Origin: UBA6136 sp039795615 | GTDB taxonomy: Bacteria > Pseudomonadota > Gammaproteobacteria > Methylococcales > Methylococcaceae | Length of the DNA: 11,664 bases | Direction of reading: 5' to 3' | NCBI GenBank assembly: GCA_039795615.1 | Contig: JBDKLO010000036.1 | Location: 1-11,664, forward strand | Shown: in pieces, positions 6,510 to 11,664 of the stretch | How the letters are laid out: the number at the start of each line of letters is the position of its first letter | How positions within the stretch are numbered: the stretch's first letter is position 1 | Notes under the pieces: generated by a model | What the model was told of the DNA's origin: nothing | What the model saw: the letters and a program-made list of their open reading frames with translations, nothing else | The model's database searches: none | Translations under genes and position numbers: made by a program

Positions 6510-8204
6510 ATGAGCAACGACAAGAAAGATACGCGTCACTTTTCCTCCCAGGTCGTCGATGGCATGGAGCGAGCGCCAAGCCGCGCCATGCTGCACGCCG
6601 TTGGTTTCAGCGATCAGGATTTTGCCAAGCCCCAGATCGGGGTGGCCTCGACCTGGAGCATGGTGACGCCCTGCAATATGCACATCAATCGGCTGGCCGA
6701 TGATGCAGCACTGGGCGTGGACCAGCATGGCGGCAAAGCCGTTGTCTTCAATACCATCACCATCTCCGACGGCATCTCGATGGGGACCGAGGGCATGAAG
6801 TATTCGCTGGTTTCGCGTGAAGTCATTGCCGACTCGATCGAAACCGTGGTGGGATGCCAGGGCTTTGATGGCTTGGTGGCCATCGGTGGCTGCGACAAGA
6901 ATATGCCTGGCTGCATGATGGCGATCGCCCGTCTCAACCGCCCCGCCATCTTTGTCTACGGCGGCACCATCCTCACCGGTTGTCATGGTGAAAAGAAACT
7001 CGATATCGTGTCCGTGTTCGAGGCCGTAGGCGCTCGCGCCAACAACCAGATCGATGATGCCGAACTCAAGGCCATCGAGTCCAAGGCCATTCCGGGCCCA
7101 GGTTCATGCGGCGGCATGTACACCGCAAACACCATGGCGTCCGCAATCGAGGCTCTGGGCATGAGTCTTCCTGGCAGCTCAGCTCAGGCAGCCATCTCGG
7201 ATGACAAAAAACGCGATTGTGAGGACGCCGGACGCCAGGTCATCAAGCTTCTGGAATTGGGCATTCGCCCCCTCGACATCATGACTCGCAAGGCCTTCGA
7301 AAATGCCATCACCGTGGTGATTGCACTCGGCGGCTCAACGAATGCCGTACTGCACTTGCTGGCAATGGCCCATGCTGCAGGCGTCGAACTGACCCTTGAG
7401 GACTTTGCCGAAATTGGCGCGCGTGTTCCGATGCTGGCCGACCTTAAACCGAGCGGCAAATACGCCATGGCGGAATTGGTTGCCATCGGCGGCATCCAGC
7501 CCCTGATGAAAGCCCTTCTCAAGGCCGGCCTGCTGCATGGTGACTGCCTGACCGTAACCGGCAAAACCCTCGCCGAGAATCTCGAACTGGCGACCGACTA
7601 CCCGGTAGGGCAGGACATGATTCGCCCCTTGGATCAACCGATCAAGAAGGACAGCCATCTGGTCATTCTTCGCGGCAATCTGGCCCCGGAGGGCGCCGTG
7701 GCCAAGATCACAGGCAAAGAGGGCCTGAGCTTCACCGGAGTTGCCCGCGTCTTTGATTGCGAGGAACTCGCACTCAAGGCCATTCTGGATGGCAGCATTC
7801 AGAAAGGAGATGTCATTGTGATTCGCTATGAGGGCCCCAAAGGGGGACCTGGCATGCGCGAAATGCTGTCGCCCACGTCAGCCGTCATGGGCAAGGGTTT
7901 GGCCAAGGATGTCGCCCTGATCACGGACGGCCGATTCTCTGGCGGCACTCACGGATTCGTGGTCGGACATATCACGCCCGAAGCCTTTGTTGGCGGACCT
8001 CTGGCCATCGTTGAAGAAGGCGACCGCATCACGATTGATGCCGAATCGCGCGAAATCAGCCTTCACGTCGATGCTCCGCTGATTCAACAGCGCCTCTCAG
8101 CCTGGAAGGCTCCCGAACCCCGTTACCGTCGGGGCGTCCTTGCCAAATTTGCAAAGCTCGCCTCCTCGGCATCGGAAGGGGCTGTCACCGATAAGGATCT
8201 ATAA
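6510..8204 (+). CDS. ilvD: IlvD, dihydroxy-acid dehydratase (short, probable [2Fe-2S] type)
   Basis: IlvD dehydrates 2,3-dihydroxy-3-methylbutanoate and its isoleucine counterpart to the 2-keto acids, the third step common to valine and isoleucine synthesis. The 564-residue protein has the three family cysteines in TPCNMH (C55), GGCDKNMPGC (C128) and GPGSCGGMYTANTM (C200), Mg-binding DGISMG at 87-92, and the late DGRFSGGTHGFVVGH motif with the catalytic serine. Both its length and the TPCNMH motif fit the plant, cyanobacterial and mycobacterial-type enzymes, which carry an oxygen-tolerant [2Fe-2S] cluster. The E. coli enzyme is longer (616), has a [4Fe-4S] cluster and has a different motif at the first position. 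The start is the ATG at 6510, with only a weak ribosome-binding sequence. argE follows 23 nt later, so the two are probably co-transcribed. I see no leader peptide or attenuator. Confidence 0.97.
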   Translation: MSNDKKDTRHFSSQVVDGMERAPSRAMLHAVGFSDQDFAKPQIGVASTWSMVTPCNMHINRLADDAALGVDQHGGKAVVFNTITISDGISMGTEGMKYSLVSREVIADSIETVVGCQGFDGLVAIGGCDKNMPGCMMAIARLNRPAIFVYGGTILTGCHGEKKLDIVSVFEAVGARANNQIDDAELKAIESKAIPGPGSCGGMYTANTMASAIEALGMSLPGSSAQAAISDDKKRDCEDAGRQVIKLLELGIRPLDIMTRKAFENAITVVIALGGSTNAVLHLLAMAHAAGVELTLEDFAEIGARVPMLADLKPSGKYAMAELVAIGGIQPLMKALLKAGLLHGDCLTVTGKTLAENLELATDYPVGQDMIRPLDQPIKKDSHLVILRGNLAPEGAVAKITGKEGLSFTGVARVFDCEELALKAILDGSIQKGDVIVIRYEGPKGGPGMREMLSPTSAVMGKGLAKDVALITDGRFSGGTHGFVVGHITPEAFVGGPLAIVEEGDRITIDAESREISLHVDAPLIQQRLSAWKAPEPRYRRGVLAKFAKLASSASEGAVTDKDL

Positions 8205-8227
8205 AAAAGGCGGGGCGGGGTTGCCAT

Positions 8228-9391
8228 ATGACTCAGATCCCACCCTTAGCCGAGCGCATGGCGCAACTGATCGGATCTCCGTCCATCAGTTGTGCCGACC
8301 CCAATTTTGACCAAAGCAACCTGGGTGTCATCCACCATTTGGCTGAATGGTCCGAAGCCCTGGGGTTCTCCGTGGAAATCGAGACCGTGGCTCCGGGAAA
8401 GGCTAACCTGATCGCGACCCTTGGACCCTCCACCTCTGGAACGGTCCCCGGGGGCCTGGTGCTTTCTGGCCATACCGACACCGTGCCCTGCAACCCTGAC
8501 CTTTGGCATTCCGATCCCTTCAAGGCCACCCTAAGGGATGATCGCATCTATGGTCTGGGCAGCTGCGACATGAAGGGCTTTTTTGCCATCGCCCTTGAAG
8601 CGGCTTCACGATTTAAGGCCAAGGACCTTCGTGAACCCTTGATCCTGATCGGGACAGCCGACGAGGAAAGCTCCATGTCGGGAGCCCGACAACTTCTCGC
8701 CAGTAGCCGGCAGCTGGGTCGCAAGGCCGTCATCGGCGAACCTACCGGATTGCAACCCATCCGTGTTCATAAAGGCGTCATGATGGAAGCCATCCGGGTG
8801 AAAGGACGCGCTGGCCACTCCTCTGATCCCTCGCTGGGCGCCAACGCGATCCTCGGCATGCATCAGGTCATCGGTGCGCTGATCGCGCTTCAGGAAGAAC
8901 TCAAGGCCCGCTATCAGCATCCGGCCTTTAAAGTCGACTATCCGACCCTCAACTTCGGCGCGATTCATGGCGGTGACAATCCCAATCGCATCTGTGGCCA
9001 CTGCGAAACGTTGATCGATATCCGGCCCTTGCCGGGAATGTCGCTAGAGACCGTTCAGGCCTTGCTTGAGGAACGTCTCTTGGGACTCTTCCCGGAAGGC
9101 CTTGGATTAGCTCTGGAAATTCAGCCGTTGTTTCCGGGTGTTCCTCCGTTTGAAACACCCGCTGAGGCTGAATTGACCCGCTATCTGGAGGCGGCCAGCG
9201 GCAAGCCTGCCGGTGCTGTTGCCTTCGGCACGGAAGGCCCCTTTTTCAACGCGCTTGGGCTTGAGACCCTGATCCTTGGTCCGGGTAGCATCGATCAGGC
9301 GCACCAGCCGGATGAATTCCTGAGCCTTTCGGAAATTGAGCCCGGTGTGACCCTGTTTGAAAATTTGATCGGTCGTTACTGCCGCGCCTGA
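8228..9391 (+). CDS. argE: ArgE, acetylornithine deacetylase
   Basis: ArgE is a cytoplasmic M20-family metallohydrolase that removes the acetyl group from N-acetylornithine to give ornithine in the linear arginine pathway. The 387-residue protein has all the di-zinc and catalytic residues: H82 and D84 in SGHTDTVP, D114 in GLGSCDMKGFFA, E146/E147 in TADEESSMSGA, E171 in IGEPTGLQP and H359 in GSIDQAHQPDEF. GHSSDPSLGANAI (about 196-208) and NRICGHCETLIDIRPLPGM mark the dimerisation domain. These agree closely with E. coli ArgE (383 residues). The ATG at 8228 follows a G-rich GGCGGGGCGGGG stretch that can serve as ribosome-binding site; M11 is less likely. It lies 23 nt after ilvD and converges on the MlaC-family gene with only 15 nt between the stops. 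Confidence 0.95.
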   Translation: MTQIPPLAERMAQLIGSPSISCADPNFDQSNLGVIHHLAEWSEALGFSVEIETVAPGKANLIATLGPSTSGTVPGGLVLSGHTDTVPCNPDLWHSDPFKATLRDDRIYGLGSCDMKGFFAIALEAASRFKAKDLREPLILIGTADEESSMSGARQLLASSRQLGRKAVIGEPTGLQPIRVHKGVMMEAIRVKGRAGHSSDPSLGANAILGMHQVIGALIALQEELKARYQHPAFKVDYPTLNFGAIHGGDNPNRICGHCETLIDIRPLPGMSLETVQALLEERLLGLFPEGLGLALEIQPLFPGVPPFETPAEAELTRYLEAASGKPAGAVAFGTEGPFFNALGLETLILGPGSIDQAHQPDEFLSLSEIEPGVTLFENLIGRYCRA

Positions 9392-9394
9392 AAG

Positions 9395-9424
9395 CGCCGC
9401 CCCCTCTCAGGTGGCGTTGTTCTT
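9395..9424 (+). terminator. Weak hairpin terminator candidate after argE
   Basis: CGCCGCC (9395-9401) can pair with GGTGGCG (9410-9416), with one G-U pair and an 8-nt loop, followed by TTGTTCTT. It starts 3 nt after the argE stop and includes the last codons of the convergent gene. The T tract is imperfect, so it may be a weak rho-independent terminator or chance pairing. Confidence 0.35.
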
Positions 9425-10015
9425 GGCTGTATCCGCAATCTTTTCAACCAATTTGTTGATTAGAGCCTCAAAGCCCTCCCGATCAATCACGCTGGTGTAC
9501 TGCGCCTTGCGGAGCGCCAGATCACTGATACCGTCAACGACAATATTGACGACTCGCCAATCGCCATTGAAGAGTGAGACGTGGTATTCAAAAGTATGCT
9601 TTTCCTTGGGTGCGACCAGGTTATAGCGCAGAACCACTCGACCCGGCTTGAGCTCCTGACCTGATTCAAACTCGAAACTCTCACCGTCATATTCTTTGAA
9701 CTGGGAAGCGTAGGTCGCCGAACTGAGTTCGCGGTACTTATCCATGAACTCGAGCTTCTGGGCTTCATCCAGCTTCTTCCAATGCGTTCCCAGAGCAATC
9801 TGGGCGACCGCCTCAAACATGAAGCTCTGACGAACCGTCGGATCAATTTTCTTAAACCGGCCGTCATAGCCCAATTGCTTTCCGCCCCGCATCAAGGCAA
9901 CGAGCTCCTGATTCAAGTGATCAACCGGTTTTTTGGCTTCCTGAATCGAATCGGCGAGAACGCCGATGGAAACCAGTGCCAGTATCCAGAAGGCGAGGAA
10001 GGAACGCATAGTCAT
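9407..10015 (-). CDS. MlaC/HpnM family periplasmic lipid-transport protein (PF05494-type)
   Basis: Proteins of this family (MlaC, Ttg2D, HpnM) bind lipids in the periplasm and carry them between the outer and inner membranes. The 202-residue product has a signal peptide (about 1-21, hydrophobic core LAFWILALVSIGV, cleavage near VLA before DS). The mature domain holds GYDGRFKKIDPTV (49-61), ALGTHWKKLDEAQ (74-86), SATYASQFKEYDGESF (99-114), and the sheet segments GRVVLRYNL (125-133) and GDWRVVNIVVDGISDLALRK (151-170). The ATG at 10015 is preceded by AAGGGG at 8 nt, which settles the start. The frame runs open to 10183 but crosses the promoter region. Its GYDGRF and TYASQF-type motifs look nearer to HpnM than to E. 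coli MlaC. No mlaFED, mlaB or hopanoid genes are adjacent. Family assignment is good; the lipid carried is unknown. Confidence 0.85.
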   Translation of the reverse strand: MTMRSFLAFWILALVSIGVLADSIQEAKKPVDHLNQELVALMRGGKQLGYDGRFKKIDPTVRQSFMFEAVAQIALGTHWKKLDEAQKLEFMDKYRELSSATYASQFKEYDGESFEFESGQELKPGRVVLRYNLVAPKEKHTFEYHVSLFNGDWRVVNIVVDGISDLALRKAQYTSVIDREGFEALINKLVEKIADTAKNNAT

Positions 10016-10052
10016 GCCGAAAACCCCTTGAATCAGCGCATGTAAAACGGAA

Positions 10053-10079
10053 ATCGTAGCATACCCGCACGCACGGCAA
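10053..10079 (-). promoter_or_regulatory. Candidate promoter of the MlaC/HpnM-like gene
   Basis: Read on the minus strand, TTGCCG (10079-10074) is followed after 15 nt by TACGAT (10058-10053). The -10 is preceded by TGC, giving an extended -10 pattern. Transcription would start near 10046, about 30 nt before the ATG at 10015. Both hexamers match consensus at four of six positions and the spacing is short, so this is a modest call. Confidence 0.35.
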
Positions 10080-10104
10080 CGGATCCGGGAAGAAAGGCCA
10101 CTCC

Positions 10105-10113
10105 TGCTATAAT
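10105..10113 (+). promoter_or_regulatory. Extended -10 promoter of purD
   Basis: TGCTATAAT is a perfect extended -10 element (TGn followed by TATAAT). No good -35 lies 17 nt upstream, which extended -10 promoters tolerate. The transcript would begin near 10120 with a leader of about 66 nt before the purD ATG at 10186. I see no PurR-like operator (the ACGCAAACGTTTGCGT palindrome) and no purine riboswitch in the gap. Confidence 0.55.
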
Positions 10114-10185
10114 TCAAGCCAGTCTGGCACGCGCTGCGCTCGCCCCCTTGCCCTGAAAGCCCCTCAATTCCAACTCGCTTCAAGC

Positions 10186-11469
10186 ATGAATATCCTGATC
10201 ATTGGCGGCGGTGGCCGCGAACACGCTCTGGCCTGGAAGGCCGCCCAATCGCCCCTTGCCGATCAGGTTTTCGTCGCACCTGGCAATGCAGGGACTGCGA
10301 GAGAAAAGGGCATCACCAATATTCCGGTCGCTGCGGACGATGTCGCAGGATTAGTGGCATTCGCCCGCAGCAATGAGGTCGGTCTGACCATCGTTGGTCC
10401 TGAAGCTCCCCTGGTTCTTGGCGTGGTGGATGCTTTCAGGGCTGAAAACCTTCCCTGCTTCGGACCGACTCAAGGCGCAGCCCAACTCGAAGGCTCAAAG
10501 GCCTTCTGCAAGGACTTCATGGCCCGACACGGCATTCCGACTGCGGCCTACCAGACCTTCACCGAGGTGGACTCCGCCGTTGCCTATATTCAGGCTCAGG
10601 GAGCCCCAATCGTCGTCAAGGCCGACGGACTGGCTGCCGGCAAAGGCGTCGTGGTCGCCCAGTCCGAAGCGGAGGCTATTCAGGCCGTCAAAGACATGCT
10701 CGCGGGCAATACCTTCGGCTCTGCAGGTCACCGGGTCGTCATCGAAGAGTTTCTGGTCGGCGAAGAAGCCAGCTTTATTGTGATGGCAGATGGGCGCAAT
10801 GCACTCGCCATGGCGTCTTCACAGGATCACAAAGCCCTGCTCGATGGTGATCAGGGCCCCAACACAGGGGGCATGGGGGCTTATTCACCGGCCCCGGTTG
10901 TGACCCAAGACGTTCACGATCGAGCACTCCGTGAGGTCATCCAGCCGACACTCGAGGGCATGGCCGCTGACGGCCTTCCCTACACCGGCTTTCTCTACGC
11001 AGGCCTCATGGTCGCGCCGGATGGAAACATCAAGGTTCTCGAATTCAACTGTCGCTTCGGCGATCCCGAGACGCAGCCCATCATGATGCGACTGAAAAGC
11101 GATCTTCCGGCGCTCTGCCTGGAAGCTTTGGCCGGGCGATTGGATCAAACCCATACCGAATGGGATCCCCGACCGGCTTTGGGCGTTGTCCTCGCGGCAG
11201 AGGGCTATCCAAACGAAATCCGCAAAGGTGATGTCATTGAAGGCCTCCCTGAAACGGAGGATCTGGAAGTCAAGGTCTTCCACGCTGGAACCCGGCTGGA
11301 GGGCGACCGCGTTCTGACCGCGGGGGGGCGTGTCCTTTGTGTAAGTGCCCTCGGGACGAATGTCCGCGATGCACAGCTTCGTGCCTATGCACGGGCGCAT
11401 GAAATCCACTGGCCTGGCGTGACCTTCCGGAATGACATCGGTTATCGGGCCATTGCCCGGGAAAGCTAG
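10186..11469 (+). CDS. purD: PurD, phosphoribosylamine-glycine ligase (GAR synthetase)
   Basis: PurD joins glycine to 5-phosphoribosylamine using ATP to form glycinamide ribonucleotide, the second step of de novo purine synthesis. The 427-residue protein has the normal family length and layout. An N-terminal domain starts MNILIIGGGGREHALAW and contains VGPEAPLVLGVVD (70-82). The ATP-grasp domain has KADGLAAGKGVVVA (145-158) and IEEFLVGEEASF (186-197). The signature GDQGPNTGGMGAYSP (221-235) and the metal-binding EFNCRFGDPETQP (about 286-298) follow, then the C-terminal domain. The start at 10186 lacks a strong ribosome-binding sequence, but the N-terminus matches the family exactly. The gene stands alone: it has its own promoter upstream and a strong hairpin terminator 22 nt after the stop. 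purH, its frequent partner, is not present here. Confidence 0.97.
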   Translation: MNILIIGGGGREHALAWKAAQSPLADQVFVAPGNAGTAREKGITNIPVAADDVAGLVAFARSNEVGLTIVGPEAPLVLGVVDAFRAENLPCFGPTQGAAQLEGSKAFCKDFMARHGIPTAAYQTFTEVDSAVAYIQAQGAPIVVKADGLAAGKGVVVAQSEAEAIQAVKDMLAGNTFGSAGHRVVIEEFLVGEEASFIVMADGRNALAMASSQDHKALLDGDQGPNTGGMGAYSPAPVVTQDVHDRALREVIQPTLEGMAADGLPYTGFLYAGLMVAPDGNIKVLEFNCRFGDPETQPIMMRLKSDLPALCLEALAGRLDQTHTEWDPRPALGVVLAAEGYPNEIRKGDVIEGLPETEDLEVKVFHAGTRLEGDRVLTAGGRVLCVSALGTNVRDAQLRAYARAHEIHWPGVTFRNDIGYRAIARES

Positions 11470-11490
11470 CTCCCCCCAAACGCAAGGCGC

Positions 11491-11528
11491 AAAAAAGCCC
11501 GGCGGGTTACCCCAGCCGGGCTTTTTTT
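11491..11528. terminator. Bidirectional rho-independent terminator between purD and the Lpp-like gene
   Basis: GCCCGGC (11497-11503) pairs perfectly with GCCGGGC (11515-11521). The inner GGG (11504-11506) can pair with CCC (11510-11512) across a TTA loop, leaving a small CA bulge. Six A residues precede the stem and seven T residues follow it. The U tract is therefore present in both reading directions, serving purD on the plus strand and the Lpp-like gene on the minus strand. Confidence 0.93.
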
Positions 11529-11530
11529 AT

Positions 11531-11557
11531 AAGGCTTTCGCTGAGCGAAAAGACCTT
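11531..11557. other. Second, imperfect hairpin touching the Lpp-like stop codon
   Basis: AAGG (11531-11534) pairs with CCTT (11554-11557), and TTTCGC (11536-11541) with GCGAAA (11545-11550), around a TGA loop with unpaired C and AGA between the arms. On the minus strand it begins inside the TAA stop codon of the Lpp-like gene and precedes the main terminator. It has no U tract of its own, so it may protect the 3' end of the mRNA rather than terminate transcription. Confidence 0.5.
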
Positions 11558-11664
11558 ACTTCAGAGCGCCCTTGCGGAAGCCACGGTCGAGCTTCGCATT
11601 GACTTCTTCAGCAGCAGCAGCAGCGCGGCGAGCAGCAGCGTCAGCGCTGGTAGCAGCAGACAGA
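11556..11664 (-). CDS. Alanine-rich Lpp-like (alanine-zipper) lipoprotein, C-terminal end (runs off right edge)
   Basis: Only the last 36 residues are in the window. They start with LSAATSADAAARR, continue through a run of five alanines and EEVNAKLDRG, and end FRKGALK before TAA. The alanine-dominated heptad-like helix with a basic C-terminus resembles the murein-lipoprotein-like alanine-zipper proteins of gammaproteobacteria (OprI/Lpp type), which trimerise in the periplasm and tie the outer membrane to the cell wall. The lipobox and N-terminus lie outside, so lipidation cannot be confirmed. The strong terminator just downstream suits a highly expressed small gene. Alternatives are another alanine-rich helical protein, since low-complexity sequence limits certainty. 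Confidence 0.65.
   Translation of the reverse strand, partial: LSAATSADAAARRAAAAAEEVNAKLDRGFRKGALK

Noticed and set aside
10016..10183. 56-residue extension of the MlaC/HpnM-like gene up to the purD start
   Set aside because: It would cover the promoter region, removes the signal peptide from the N-terminus, and ignores the AAGGGG site before the ATG at 10015.
11609..11623. Five tandem CAG triplets as a possible phase-variable repeat
   Set aside because: They encode an alanine run in the Lpp-like helix and are in-frame triplets, so slippage would only change helix length. The neighbouring alanine codons explain the pattern.
1..11664. A defence system, phage genes, mobile element, CRISPR array, biosynthetic cluster or RNA gene
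   Set aside because: All long stretches are filled by recognisable housekeeping genes. I saw no transposase or integrase motifs, inverted-repeat ends, spaced direct repeats, or tRNA-like folds.

Overview
The window is ordinary chromosomal core-genome DNA from a gammaproteobacterium outside the Enterobacteriales. RlmM is essentially restricted to gammaproteobacteria. BamA, MobB, ArgE and the YgiM-type SH3 protein also resemble the E. coli proteins as I remember them. The gene order is unlike E. coli, so I do not name a genus. Base composition looks even, and I see no insertion sequences, tRNA or rRNA genes, CRISPR arrays or phage genes.

Layout. Positions 1-5623 form a minus-strand block. In transcription order it holds a UDP-glucuronate 4-epimerase-type enzyme, mobB, moeA, rlmM, phoU and the N-terminal part of bamA, which runs off the left edge. 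The first four genes are tightly packed (5-nt gap, 17-nt overlap, 4-nt ATGA overlap) and look translationally coupled. phoU has an 82-nt leader with a TATAAT box, so phoU-bamA may also be transcribed separately. A 228-nt divergent intergenic region (5624-5851) leads into a plus-strand block: a YgiM-like SH3/membrane protein, ilvD (valine/isoleucine synthesis) and argE (arginine synthesis), ending at 9391. A minus-strand MlaC/HpnM-family periplasmic lipid-transport protein (9407-10015) converges on argE and diverges from purD (10186-11469). purD ends at a bidirectional hairpin terminator. The 3' end of an alanine-rich Lpp-like gene enters on the minus strand from the right edge.

How the genes relate. 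Three themes recur: envelope biogenesis (BamA, MlaC/HpnM-like protein, Lpp-like protein, epimerase), molybdenum cofactor synthesis (MobB, MoeA), and basic metabolism (IlvD, ArgE, PurD), with RlmM for ribosome modification and PhoU for phosphate signalling. Apart from mobB-moeA, neighbours do not share a pathway.

I found no evidence for an undescribed biological system. The points most worth a second look are unusual neighbourhoods (phoU directly before bamA; a lone MlaC/HpnM-like gene) and start-site or terminator details.
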